This document shows positions 53,401-61,452 of a DNA stretch of 64,000 nt, piece after piece; the first letter of the stretch is position 1; every line of letters begins with the position of its first letter. The stretch is from the NCBI GenBank assembly GCA_025331565.1, contig JAFREQ010000014.1, positions 13,318,001 through 13,382,000 of the forward strand. Reading direction: 5' to 3'. Made by a program: the position numbers and the translations under genes. This DNA is from Holacanthus passer. Taxonomy: Eukaryota > Chordata > Actinopteri > Pomacanthidae. Below the pieces are notes generated by a model that saw only the letters and a list, made by a program, of their open reading frames with translations, was not told where the DNA came from and did no database searches.

Positions 53401-56400
53401 GTGACCTTTGTCAGAAGCAGTAGCTCCTCCATATCAGATAACCGCAGCACACACACACATCACTCGACAACTGTGTGACCTTGAGATGTGGAGGTCCAGG
53501 TTTGTCTGACTCTGCAAGCGGCACAGACTTATGCTCATTATGATGAAGCAGGAAGACACGCTTATTTCACCTCTCTTTAAGCAGGATTGATGCACCTCAC
53601 AATGACACTGAAATGCTCAGATTCAAATTTCAAGGCTCCAAATTTCAGATCATTTTTCAGCATTTTTAAGTCCTCAAGATGGTTCCAGTAGAAAATAAGG
53701 TGACTAAAGAGGATTTATTTCCCCTTTATGCAAGATAATCCCTTCTTTGAGGTTTTTTTTTTTCCAATTGATGTTGATTTTTTTTCCACATTAAGGCACC
53801 AGTTCACCCTGTTAATGCAGATGTTGCATGTATCTAAGGCGTGAGTAAGCCCATCCATCATTCTCCTGTGTCACTCTCTGGGCCTCAGGCCTTGTAAAGG
53901 CACACATACTAACTTGCATGAACGCCATTCACGCTAGCTTTGCACATTGAGACGGCATGCTCAAATCTCCAGCTTAGAAAAGGTGAAGTCTCTGCAATGT
54001 ACACTCGAATAACTTTTTTTTATGTGTGTGTGTGTGTGTTACTTTGTGTGTCTTGCCCTCATCTCCATCCTAACGTACCCAGGTGGAAATGCCCGAATGG
54101 CTCAGTTTTTCCGGGGGAACCTAGCGGGGCTGATGATCCGCTCTGGCAAGCTGGAGAACAAGAAGGTGATCGACTGTTTGTACACCTGCAAGGAGGGACT
54201 GGACGTGCAACTGCCTGAGGAGGTAGCTTCAGCTGTCAAGGTGAGGACGACAAACTGTTGTAGAGACACAAAACACACTCATGCTTGGTCAGGCTCGATT
54301 TGCGTATATTTTTGCATCAAGCACAAAGTCTAACTCAGTGGTTCCAAACCTTTTGCCTTTACGTGTAAATTGTGGGGATATCCAATACTTAACCATAAAA
54401 TGGCAGAGACTAAAGAAACATCAGAAACAAATAATTATTTTCTGTCTTGTCAGTAATCTTGCATCATTAAAGAAAATTCAGTTAAAGAAAATAAAGAGAA
54501 AATAACATGAAGTAAATATCAGCCAACACTGGACCATTTCAGCTGTATGGATAACATTTACAAGTGCTTTGTATGTGACATGTTAAATGACTTAAACTAG
54601 CTTGTTGCATGTTATATTTATAGCTTCAACCTGACACTACACACTGTTTGAATGTAAATGTGGCATCAGGACACAATCATGCCTCTAATCACACAATCTG
54701 CCTCCTTGATTTTCTCCCCTCAGGTGGAGTTCAACCCCAACCAGTCATCTCTGACTGTGGAAGGTGATGACATTGATGCCTTCGACAAGGTCATGCAGCA
54801 CATCTCCTACTTGAACTCCCGCCAGTTCCCGACCCCTGGCATCAGGCACCTTCGTATCTCCACCACCGTCAAGTAAGTAGCAGAGGCCAAAAATAGTTCT
54901 CTAGTTGTTTTTATCTGCGCCGTTTCTGTTGTGTCACCTCATCTGTCAATCAGCAGCAGCCTGACGTTTGTGGAACAGGTTTTTTCTGTCTAATTGACAT
55001 TCAGAGGAGGTTTGTCTTTCTACTTTCAATGTAAGGAGGTAAGATAGAGGTCAATAGTTTTACCTAATTTCCATATCAAAGACGGTAAACATGAAAGGTT
55101 TCAGGGTTTGAGAATGACAGAGGCAGGAGAACTGTAAGATTCTGTATTTTGTTTCTCAGATTGCTTTGATGTCAATTTTTTTTTTATAACAACAGCGTAT
55201 TCAAAGACCGAAATGTAAATAACTGAACAGCATTACATGTGCAGATGATGTATGAAAAGAATATATTAAGACTCAGGTTTCTGCTGAGCCTACTCCAAGA
55301 TCAGTTCCAGTTAGTGTTGCAGCTTAACATTTGTTCTTATTTGCATTTGCACAAACCTGCATCAACAACTGCATGAGTTTTATTGAGTGGACTGAGCAAT
55401 TAGACCAAATGATGAATTTTCTTTCCACCAGTTTTGACCTGCAAGGGCAACTTTCCAGCTGTTGGTGCCATTACATGCGAATTCTTGTAGAGGGAAGCAC
55501 TGTAATAAGCATTGTATCTACTGTATGTGGAGTAACAGTCACCTCGACTTTTTTTTTACCTTGTAAGCTTATTCTCCACATTGTCCGCAGCTGTACTTAC
55601 TACACATCCAACCAGCTGGAATGCATATAACTGCTCACAATTACTCCTGAATTCTGAAATCTAATCCTGAATCAAAAAATTGTTTCTGAATCCTTTCTGA
55701 ATACTTTTACTGCTACTCAGCGTTTAGAGATACTCTGTGGTATGAATTTGAGTATTCACCTCTCAATTGTCTGCTTCCTTCCTCTTTCATACCATTGTTG
55801 AGGTCCAGCTGGATCAAATCTATTCACTTTCATTTGTCATGTTTGTTATGAAGCTGTATCAGTCCATCTCGTTGTTTTGTCTTTCCCCGTCAGTCTGCCT
55901 CAACCGGACCTACACTAGATTATGAATGCAGGGCACATTCAAATATGCCCCTTGAGTTTTTCAAAGCAGAGGGAGAACAAGCATAAAAAAAACAGATCAA
56001 AGATTCCCATGTATTCAAACTTAAATCTCCCCCCAGATGCTTCAACGAGGAGTCCTGCGTTACGGTGCCCGATGCTGAAGGTTACGTGATGGTGCTGCAG
56101 CCCGAAGAGCCCAAGATCAGCCTGAGCGGCATCGACCACTTTGCCCGCAGCGCTGCTGAATTTGAGAGCCAGGAAGGCGTGACACTGTTTCCCGAGCTAC
56201 GCATCGTGAGCACCATCACCCGCGAAGTGGAGGCCGATACCGAGTCTGAAGCGGCAGAGGGAGCTGACGATGACCCCACGGGTAATACACATAAGCACAT
56301 ATGACCCAGACATTAACCCCAGATAATGTTATAGGGAATTTATAGATAGTGTGAACCCATTTTTCAATGGATTGGTTGTTGTTTGCTTAACAGTCTGCAA

Positions 56401-59400
56401 ATCCTCTGAGATATATATATTCAATCTCTACTTTAAAGCTGCCACTTATGTAATCTTGTGCTTCCTGAGGCAGTGCAGTACAGTGAGCGACACCCCATCC
56501 CTTGTGTTGGTTAAATTCCTTTGACACTGTGATAGGGTCTGCAGGCACAGTGAACATACAGTTCACAGCTGTGTAGATGTATAGTAGCTGGTGACAGTGA
56601 GGATTATGCCTGGAGGCTGACCGGATTGAACAGAGAGGGAGGGAGAAAAAGATAAGTTGTTTACTACTTTATGGGAGGGGTCAGTGACCAGCTGTGCCAT
56701 CTGTTAGGCTTGTATATGAGCTAAGACGAGGAGAGACAATAGAAGTGCAGTGAGGTTGACACAGATACAGGAAGATTCGATGTCCTGTGGTGAACAGAAG
56801 GCCATATGGGACAAAAGGGCTTACAGAGATCTGTTGGTATTACCTGCATTACCCTGCCCCACCTTCCACAATCAACAAATGAGATATCACAGCAGATGAC
56901 TAAGAATCACTTAATAAGAGCTTCTACAGAATTGGGAGGTGCAAACTGTGTGTGCATGAAATACTAATTTGTTTGCAAATAGAGAAGACAGGCTGCCTCA
57001 GCTGGGCTAGTAAAATTAAAATTATTAATTAAAATACCTGTTGGTTGTGTGAATGTTTCTGAGCTTTTTTCCATGTTTTATACTGCTGTTCTTAAAAAAA
57101 AGATTATTATATGTTATATGTAAATATATATTATATGTAAATATTATTAAACAGACACAGAAGCAGAGCCTCACTACTTTTTAACACCAAATATGGAACA
57201 TATTTGCCCCTGTCAACGTAGTCCACCTGCAGTAGGTCATAATGAAGGGCAGCTATCACTGATGACTGTGTGTACATAAGGTACAATAACAGATAAGCCT
57301 AGCTCGTGTGTTGACGCTAGAAGTGGGAGCAGCTCAGGTTGGGCTGTACTATTGCCCAACGTTTCTAATGTTCAACTGTGGTGTTTCATATCGTGTAATC
57401 TGGGATGCTTAGTCATCTTGATTCAGCTCTTCATCCTCCTCTAACTCTCACACCTTTTTCCATTGCTCTTTTAAACAAGAAACGTGGTCTTTGTATATAT
57501 GAGGTGTAGCCAATTCATTTCACATGAGCAGGAAGATATTTGAATCTACAGGCTACATCTGCATCTGAGGCCACATTAGCTGCGACTAGCATAATGCATT
57601 GGAATCTCTGACCCAACTGGCCAAGTTGCATTGTGGGGAACGTAGGTGCCGGGTTTTGACAAGGATGTAGAAGGTGTGGAATAAAAAGGTGCCATCAATT
57701 TTGATTCTTCTTTTGAAAAGTGTCAGTTGTTTGTCCGGCATTGTGATCCCTACAGTTCTTCATTCTAAATCTTTCTTCTCTCTTGTTCATACAGTCCAAG
57801 AGACAGTGGTGTCAGAAGAGATCATGCACAACCTGGACACATGTGAAGTGACTGTGGTGGGAGATGAGTTGGACGGGGAGCATGAGAGCCTGGAGGTGGA
57901 CACGTCCCAGCTACAGCAGCACGGCCTGGAGATGAGTTCCTCTAACCTGGGCCTCGTCATCACTGGTACAGAGCACAGAGCTGTCCGAACTAGCACATAG
58001 CAGCGGTGTCTGGTTGGAGAATATAATGATTGCTTTGCAGAATGTAACGCTTTACATAACACATTCTTTGAAATCTGTTTAGTACTGTGTCCTTGCATGA
58101 AGACAAAAAAATATGTAACCATGTACACTGTACATGTACACCAGAGTGATTTAGATAGGTAGGTAGGTAGATAGATGGAGCTTTTGTCACCTTTCTGGTG
58201 ACTGATCAGATTTCTTTTTGACACAACCTCCTCTCTGTCTGTTCCAGGTGTGAACACCATGGCAAACTACGAGCAGGTCCTACATCTTATCCGTTACAAG
58301 AACTGGCACACAGAGGCTCTCTTTGACAGGAAATTTAAACTGGTCTGCTCTGAACTCAATGGCCGCTACATCAGCAATGACTTCAAGGTTGAGGTATGAC
58401 TGAGCACTCATCAGCCACGTCACATAATAGTGACTCATTCTATTGAGACTAATGTGACTGACACAATACTTGAGCTACATCTAAAATAGAGATCTGCCAA
58501 CTACAATTGTGAATGCGTACATGTGTTTTCATTCTCTCTAGGTGAATGTAATCCACACAGCCAATCCTGTGGAGCATGCCAACAACGCCATGGTGCAGCC
58601 CAACTTCATTAACCCCGTGCATCATGCCTCTGTGGATCTGTCTGGCCACAACCTGGTCAATGCCCACCAGGCCTCAGGTATTGCAACATGAGGCTGACAT
58701 GTGAAATGTTGGGATTTAAAAACTATTCAGAATATTTTTCTTTTGTCCTTTGCATCATACAAACACAAGACTGTCCCCTTTTTTCTAGGTTGCTTGTAGC
58801 ACATATGCTTTTACTGAAACCTATCTGTCTTGCATAATCAAAGTTAACAAAACAAATAAAGTTCAGTTTCAGTTCCAACAAACAAATTCTGGTGTAACAC
58901 TGACCCATGTCAAGACATGTAGAGATTATGATGAAGAATAAGGACCCACTGAAACTTCCCCCAGTTGCAGCATTTCATCTTACCAAATACCAAACGTCAT
59001 AATCAAAACAGTAATCTGCTTAATTGTTGCTGTAGAAAAAATATTTGGCCTCTGGTATGGCGAACATGGCTAGGGATGGATTACAGTCTATTAACCAGAA
59101 GTAGGGCACGTATGAAACACTGGTTGTTTGCCCATTTAATTTTTTTTTAATGGCACAAGTTTAGGGATTACACTTGAGTGCTGTCTGTGACATCTGTACA
59201 GGCGGTGGTCTGAGCACAACCTTTTATTTCCCGGTCTTAGTAATCCCCTCAGCTGTCAGGCTCGCTAAGCCTGCCACCACACAAGAGAGGCCCTTTCCTG
59301 CTAATGTGGGGTAAAGTGGAGCAGGTTAGCTGGAGACAGGCAGAGCTATTTAAAAAAAGACACACACCTAGAGCTGCCCAGAGCATTCATCTGCAGGTTA

Positions 59401-61452
59401 CTAAGAAGTCATTAACATCAGCGCTGGCACACCATGAAACTAAAGCCCTTAAAGTGCCCTCAGACAGAGGAAGCTGTGTCCCCTCCCACATAAAGCTGTA
59501 ACTGGGTATTTATGTGTGTGATCTAACCTGTCATTTTCTGTTTGTTTGTGTGTTTGCATCCTCGCAGTGGTTCCCAGTGCTGCCACTATTGTCATTGTGG
59601 TGTGCGTTAGCTTCCTGGTGTTTATGATTATCCTGGGTGTGTTCCGCATCCGAGCCGCACACCAGCGCACCATGAGAGACCAGGAGAACGGCAAGGAGAA
59701 TGAGATGGACTGGGACGACTCGGCCCTCACCATCACTGTCAACCCCATGGAGGTAAGAACACGCAGAGCGCTTGCAGGGAGGTGAAATTAGTGAATGTTG
59801 TTCTTGTGATTAGCCAGTGAAAAGCTGACAGAATTTCACTTCTCAACAAAATGTGTTTGGTTTGCAGCCTAGACAGCTTTTCACCTGCTAATGCTCTCTG
59901 GGTGATGTTGTGACTGTGGCCTAGTTTTATCTGAGCGCTCATGATTGACAGGCCTGTGGGGACAGGGGAGAGACTTTGTTGTAGATGTGAGTGTGACCTA
60001 GCTAATTAGAATAAAAGAATCAACAATATAAGATTGTGTGTAACCAGTTTGTCTCCTGCAGATTTAGAGCATTTTTTGACACCCCAGCCCAGAAAGCAGC
60101 CCCAATGTTTTTGTCTTCCAAAACTCCAAAGTGAAATTTTATAATTAATGAGTCAGCTTGTAGGCAGGCATATAAATAAACGTACAATGAATTCATGCCT
60201 TTTTGAGTTACTGTGTGGGCTCGCACATAATTTATCATTTTTACTTTGCTCATACTCACAATACCCCAGCAACAAGCATCTTAACTTAGAGTATCTTAAC
60301 ACCAGGCTGAAAGGCAGTGTTTTGCTTCTCTCTCTAATTAAAAGCTTTAAGCCTGCTTGACCTCTGCCAGGTGTGGTCAGAAGTGTGTTTGTTGCACCTG
60401 TAACCACACCCAGCAGTCATATCACAGTGTCCTGAAGTACACCTGTACATCACTGCAGCAAGGTCGGAGCTTAAATCACTGAAGGTCACTACAAAGTAGA
60501 TTTTCAGGAGGTGTTGAGTTACTATTTCACTGTCACTCTTTAATTTAAAGAATTACTTTAAGTCCCGCTGCTGCAGTGTTGCTGTTTAAGGGAAATGCAG
60601 CTGTCAGCCTAAATCACATCACAGTTGCAGTAGAACAGAACATCACATCCCTCCTAAGTGAATCCTCCTAGATTTGTATAAATGTGGTCCAAATTAAATT
60701 CTGGTTTGGGGAATGGACACTTGTTCAGCCACAGTAAATAATGAGAAGTGAAATATAAGCTGCGTCCTTAACAGCACTCAGCGAGCATCGAGAAAAGCTG
60801 AATTCAGTGTTAGATCTTTTGTTTCTTTTGTCCTTAACATCACAAACCAGTCGGGTTGGTTATCACGGGTGTGCTGTGTGCAGTTCGCTGTCATCTTGTT
60901 GCATGGGTTTCCAGCATGAGGAATGACTTTCAGCAAAGGTCACCAGGGATGTTGTGATTCATGCCCCGAATTAAATTCATATGTTCACTTTGACAGCAGA
61001 CAGTTGTAGAATAGCGAACAGGATAAGATCACCTCATCACTGTGAGAAAAAGACATGTGGAGGTCTGCACGATTTTTAATAAACTAATCACCTTTAAGTG
61101 TTTATCTAAGAGACATTTGAAGCAGGATGTTAAGATGCGCATGCTACTTAATTTAAAGTCAGTATCGCTTTAAAACCTGATGAAGCTATAACACATGAAG
61201 GAGCGGGTTAGTCTCAGACTCTTCACAAACAACCCCGCCCCTCTGTCTGTAACGCAGACGTACGAGGACCAGCACAGCAGCGAGGAGGAAGAGGAGGAGG
61301 AGGAGGAGAGCGAGGATGGAGAGGAGGAAGATGACATCACGAGCGCTGAGTCAGAGAGCAGCGAAGATGAGGAGGGCGGGGAGCCGGAGGACCAGCAGGG
61401 GGCCAGCAGACAGCAGCAGCTGGAGTGGGACGACTCCACCCTCACCTACTAG
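29329..61452 (+). CDS. clstn1: clstn1, calsyntenin-1 (19 coding exons, one-base frameshift in the tenth)
   Basis: Spliced CDS joining 29329-29413, 43441-43563, 45871-45900, 47471-47666, 48722-48930, 49633-49782, 50070-50255, 50342-50590, 52261-52382, 52499-52662, 52996-53046, 54083-54240, 54724-54872, 56037-56281, 57795-57965, 58248-58393, 58542-58677, 59568-59752 and 61258-61452. Every intron is GT-AG and all phases agree except for one extra T at 52652/52653. Ignoring that base the product is 982 aa: signal peptide (1-27), two cadherin repeats (about 38-265), an LNS/laminin-G-like domain (about 330-550), a further extracellular region, one transmembrane helix (about 861-882) and an acidic cytoplasmic tail with two kinesin-light-chain W-acidic motifs (Trp905, Trp975). 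In vertebrates this type I neuronal membrane protein docks vesicles onto kinesin-1 and is shed by secretases. Residue numbers below use the corrected frame with both microexons included. Confidence 0.97.
33140..33290. repeat. dispersed teleost repeat (GGTGGCGCTAT type)
   Basis: Contains the landmarks GCATGGTGGCGCTATCTGC, CTCTTTGGGT, TACACCAAATTTCATTGAG and ATAAACAGACAGGACAG in the order I know from a common fish dispersed repeat. Boundaries are approximate and there is no coding potential. Confidence 0.5.
35401..35425. repeat. poly(T) tract
   Basis: An almost uninterrupted T run in clstn1 intron 1. It is too degenerate in context to call a retroposon tail. Confidence 0.9.
36793..36988. mobile_element. 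MITE with TTGCCAGTTTAT(C/T)AGG terminal inverted repeats
   Basis: The left terminus TTGCCAGTTTATCAGGAACA and the right terminus, read on the other strand as TTGCCAGTTTATTAGGTTCA, match at all but two of 23 positions across the full repeat. The element is 196 bp, non-coding, and belongs to a family I recognise as widespread in percomorph fish ('ccagtttattaggtacacct'). It lies in clstn1 intron 1. Confidence 0.85.
37166..37705. mobile_element. possible hAT-like non-autonomous element
   Basis: Begins with CAGGCTTTTCCATTGCA and ends near TGTATGAAAAAGGG, which are weakly inverted with respect to each other. The interior contains AGTCAAACCA near both ends. 'Cttttccattg' termini are typical of a fish hAT MITE group. 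Divergence is high and no target duplication was identified, so boundaries and class are tentative. Confidence 0.3.
38997..39092. repeat. fragment of dispersed percomorph repeat
   Basis: CAGTTGATCAACAGGAAATG, followed by TCTGCAACAGTTTTGATAATTGATTCATTGTT, is a recognisable diverged part of the common teleost repeat also seen at 48102-48359, in the opposite orientation. Confidence 0.45.
43441..43563 (+). CDS. clstn1: clstn1 exon 2: start of cadherin repeat 1
   Basis: Encodes residues 29-69, opening with Val-Asn-Lys-His-Lys-Pro-Trp, the conserved mature N-terminus of calsyntenins. It includes a Tyr-His-Gly-Ile-Val-Thr-Glu-Asn block and the Asp-Lys-Asp-Ala-Pro motif of the first cadherin repeat. 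It ends in phase 1 at GTGAGA, so it can splice to either the 30-nt microexon or the next constitutive exon without changing frame. Confidence 0.97.
43564..45870 (+). other. clstn1: clstn1 intron 2
   Basis: 2.3 kb of non-coding sequence upstream of the first microexon. The polypyrimidine tract directly before the microexon (45848-45868) is strong. No transposon was recognised. Confidence 0.85.
45871..45900 (+). CDS. clstn1: clstn1 30-nt cassette microexon
   Basis: Preceded by a pyrimidine tract and TTGTAG, and followed by a non-consensus donor GTGATC. It inserts 10 residues, Glu-Ser-Phe-Glu-Val-Thr-Leu-Thr-Glu-Glu (70-79), between exon 2 and exon 3 in the first cadherin repeat. Human CLSTN1 has a matching 10-residue alternative segment at this place, so orthology is well supported. 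Being 30 nt with phase-1 ends, it can be skipped cleanly. The weak donor fits regulated inclusion, and a TGCATG motif lies at 46115-46120 downstream. Confidence 0.9.
45901..47470 (+). other. clstn1: clstn1 intron 3
   Basis: 1.6 kb, AT-rich, with a T run at 47347-47359 and a C-rich stretch near 47215-47330. The TGCATG element at 46115-46120 is the only candidate splicing signal I note. No additional exon was seen. Confidence 0.85.
47471..47666 (+). CDS. clstn1: clstn1 exon 4: cadherin repeat 1
   Basis: Residues 80-144. It reads Gly-Glu-Ile-Cys-Gly-Phe at the start and contains Asp-Lys-Ser-Thr-Gly-Glu-Gly-Val and Gln-Ala-Tyr-Asp-Cys-Gly, both typical of calsyntenin cadherin repeats. The donor GTGAGT begins within a lysine codon (phase 2). 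Confidence 0.97.
47667..48721 (+). other. clstn1: clstn1 intron 4
   Basis: 1.05 kb containing a near-complete dispersed percomorph repeat at 48102-48359. A small + strand ORF that runs into the following exon is intronic read-through, not an alternative exon that I can support. Confidence 0.85.
48102..48359. repeat. dispersed percomorph repeat (AGGGCTG...GATTAATCG type)
   Basis: The right end, ACTAATCGATAATGAAAAGA followed by CACAGCCCTAA, and the internal words AAGCAAAAATGGCAAACA and TTCTAGCTTCTCAAAGGTGAG are hallmarks of a very abundant percomorph non-coding repeat with AGGGCTG-type ends. The left end GAGCTGAAATGATTAG is a diverged counterpart. It is probably MITE-like; the class is not certain. 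Confidence 0.7.
48722..48930 (+). CDS. clstn1: clstn1 exon 5: cadherin 1/2 junction
   Basis: Residues 145-214. It contains the inter-repeat calcium-binding motif Val-Asn-Asp-Ile-Asn-Glu-Tyr-Ser-Pro-Val-Phe (152-162) and Val-Asp-Ala-Asp-Cys (186-190) of the second cadherin repeat. The acceptor is CCATCAG and the donor GTAAGG. Confidence 0.97.
48931..49632 (+). other. clstn1: clstn1 intron 5
   Basis: 0.7 kb of AT-rich sequence with nothing recognised beyond the splice sites. Confidence 0.85.
49633..49782 (+). CDS. clstn1: clstn1 exon 6: end of cadherin repeat 2
   Basis: Residues 215-264, with Thr-Ala-Tyr-Asp-Cys-Gly-Lys and Glu-Asp-Val-Leu-Val-Lys-Ile, closing the second cadherin repeat, then Lys-Pro-Thr-Cys. 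Phase 1 at both ends. A 287-bp intron follows. Confidence 0.97.
50070..50255 (+). CDS. clstn1: clstn1 exon 7: linker to LNS domain
   Basis: Residues 265-326, with Ile-Glu-Tyr-Glu-Pro-Gly-Thr-Gly and a cysteine-containing Leu-Glu-Thr-Cys-Asp-Glu-Pro, highly conserved in calsyntenins. Antisense ORFs over this exon are shadows. It is followed by an 86-bp intron. Confidence 0.97.
50342..50590 (+). CDS. clstn1: clstn1 exon 8: LNS domain, N-glycosylation sites
   Basis: Residues 327-409, the first part of the laminin-G/neurexin/SHBG-like domain. N-glycosylation sequons are Asn344-Trp-Thr and Asn364-Gly-Thr; both correspond to human sites as I recall them. Ile-Ser-Val-Trp-Met-Arg-His is the typical LNS beta-strand sequence. 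Confidence 0.97.
50591..52260 (+). other. clstn1: clstn1 intron 8
   Basis: 1.67 kb with A runs at 50810-50828 and 51238-51250. No exon or recognised transposon. Confidence 0.85.
52261..52382 (+). CDS. clstn1: clstn1 exon 9: LNS domain
   Basis: Residues 410-450, including Arg-His-His-Tyr-Ser-Leu-Tyr-Val and Phe-His-Trp-Lys-Leu-Asp-Gln. The acceptor is TACTGCAG and the donor GTGAGC. It ends in phase 0. A 116-bp intron follows. Confidence 0.97.
52499..52662 (+). CDS. clstn1: clstn1 exon 10: LNS domain, contains a one-base frameshift
   Basis: Residues 451-504. It begins Ala-Cys-Asp-Lys-Glu-Trp-His-His-Tyr and stays in frame to Gln-Leu-Thr-Ile-Gly-Ala. Conserved calsyntenins then have Cys-Trp-Gln, but the sequence reads Leu-Leu-Ala because of an extra T in GCCTTGCTGGCAAG (52652/52653). 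The exon is 164 nt; 163 nt is needed to end in the phase 1 that both possible downstream exons require. No nearby alternative donor repairs this. If the base is real, inclusion of the next microexon gives a stop at 53009-53011 and skipping gives a stop at 54216-54218. Either way the membrane anchor would be lost. Confidence 0.93.
52996..53046 (+). CDS. clstn1: clstn1 51-nt cassette microexon
   Basis: A long pyrimidine tract and TTTACAG precede it; the donor is GTTGCT. In phase 1 it encodes 17 residues, Asp-Asn-Ser-Gly-His-Asp-Asn-Asp-Thr ... Pro-Thr-Ser (505-521), with no stop. The place and acidic character match the alternatively spliced segment of mammalian CLSTN1 in the LNS domain. It carries an extra sequon, Asn511-Asp-Thr. 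Skipping joins the preceding Gln directly to Gly-Gly-Asn in the next exon without shifting frame. Confidence 0.85.
53047..54082 (+). other. clstn1: clstn1 intron 11
   Basis: 1.0 kb with a T run near 53752-53763 and a TG repeat at 54021-54040 close to the next acceptor. No exon recognised. Confidence 0.85.
54083..54240 (+). CDS. clstn1: clstn1 exon 12: end of LNS domain
   Basis: Residues 522-574. Phe-Phe-Arg-Gly-Asn-Leu-Ala-Gly-Leu and Cys-Leu-Tyr-Thr-Cys-Lys-Glu-Gly are strongly conserved in the family. The exon must be entered with one base from the previous exon, which is the reason the frameshift at 52652/52653 is evident. It ends in phase 0 at GTGAGG. Confidence 0.97.
54331..54500. repeat. 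possible dispersed repeat (CAGTGGTTCCAAACC type)
   Basis: CTCAGTGGTTCCAAACCTTTTGCC is a common start of teleost retroposon-derived repeats; an A-rich region follows. It lies within clstn1 intron 12. The end is not defined. Confidence 0.3.
54724..54872 (+). CDS. clstn1: clstn1 exon 13: extracellular region
   Basis: Residues 575 to 624 (split codon). It contains the sequon Asn580-Gln-Ser and Met-Gln-His-Ile-Ser-Tyr-Leu-Asn-Ser, a conserved calsyntenin signature. The donor is GTAAGT within a lysine codon (phase 2). Confidence 0.97.
54873..56036 (+). other. clstn1: clstn1 intron 13
   Basis: 1.16 kb with nothing beyond T runs and the splice sites. Confidence 0.85.
56037..56281 (+). CDS. clstn1: clstn1 exon 14: extracellular region
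   Basis: Residues 624-705. It begins Cys-Phe-Asn-Glu-Glu-Ser-Cys and contains Gln-Pro-Glu-Glu-Pro-Lys-Ile-Ser-Leu-Ser-Gly and Thr-Ile-Thr-Arg-Glu-Val-Glu. It then turns into an acidic, poorly conserved stretch of Glu, Asp and Ala before the donor. Confidence 0.97.
56282..57794 (+). other. clstn1: clstn1 intron 14
   Basis: 1.5 kb with a short AT-rich tandem duplication at 57110-57150 (TTATATGTAAATAT repeated). No exon or named repeat. Confidence 0.8.
57795..57965 (+). CDS. clstn1: clstn1 exon 15: extracellular region
   Basis: Residues 706-762. Val-Ser-Glu-Glu-Ile-Met-His-Asn-Leu-Asp-Thr-Cys-Glu-Val-Thr-Val is conserved in calsyntenin-1. An antisense ORF of 157 codons overlaps it and is treated as a shadow. 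A short TAGG/TAGA repeat lies in the next intron at 58154-58177. Confidence 0.97.
58248..58393 (+). CDS. clstn1: clstn1 exon 16: extracellular region
   Basis: Residues 763-811, with His-Leu-Ile-Arg-Tyr-Lys-Asn-Trp-His and Lys-Leu-Val-Cys-Ser-Glu-Leu-Asn-Gly-Arg-Tyr-Ile-Ser-Asn. It ends in phase 0 at GTATGA. A 148-bp intron follows. Confidence 0.97.
58542..58677 (+). CDS. clstn1: clstn1 exon 17: juxtamembrane ectodomain
   Basis: Residues 812-856, starting Val-Asn-Val-Ile-His-Thr-Ala-Asn-Pro and ending in His-Gln-Ala-Ser. In mammals ectodomain shedding takes place in this juxtamembrane region. The middle (Ala-Asn-Asn-Ala-Met-Val-Gln-Pro) differs from the mammalian sequence I recall, so cleavage-site conservation is uncertain. 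Confidence 0.96.
58678..59567 (+). other. clstn1: clstn1 intron 17
   Basis: 0.9 kb with no recognised repeat or exon. A TGTTTG/TGTGTG-rich tract lies just before the acceptor. Confidence 0.85.
59568..59752 (+). CDS. clstn1: clstn1 exon 18: transmembrane helix and first kinesin-binding motif
   Basis: Residues 857-918. A hydrophobic helix runs from about Ala861 to Phe882, followed by a basic stop-transfer sequence (Arg883, Arg885). The cytoplasmic Glu-Met-Asp-Trp905-Asp-Asp-Ser-Ala-Leu-Thr is the first W-acidic motif, which binds the TPR domain of kinesin light chain. Asn-Pro-Met-Glu closes the exon and belongs to the segment bound by X11/Mint PTB domains in mammals. Confidence 0.98.
59753..61257 (+). 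other. clstn1: clstn1 intron 18
   Basis: 1.5 kb of unique-looking AT-rich sequence; no repeat or exon recognised. The last 60 bases before the acceptor are open in the frame of the final exon, but the AACGCAG acceptor and conserved exon join define the true boundary. Confidence 0.85.
61258..61452 (+). CDS. clstn1: clstn1 exon 19: acidic tail and second kinesin-binding motif, stop
   Basis: Residues 919-982 and TAG at 61450-61452. After Thr-Tyr-Glu-Asp-Gln-His-Ser-Ser comes a run of nine Glu (927-935) encoded by a GAG/GAA repeat, then further acidic and serine-rich sequence. The C-terminus, Leu-Glu-Trp975-Asp-Asp-Ser-Thr-Leu-Thr-Tyr, is the second W-acidic motif for kinesin light chain. Both motifs are intact, so kinesin-1 docking should be preserved if the protein is made. 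Confidence 0.98.
   Translation, partial: TYEDQHSSEEEEEEEEESEDGEEEDDITSAESESSEDEEGGEPEDQQGASRQQQLEWDDSTLTY

Noticed and set aside
53940..54218. + strand ORF reading through the acceptor of clstn1 exon 12
   Set aside because: It uses the wrong frame of the exon; the conserved calsyntenin frame is the one entered with one base from the previous exon.
57787..58260. 157-codon antisense ORF
   Set aside because: Overlaps clstn1 exon 15 and the following intron; no family resemblance.
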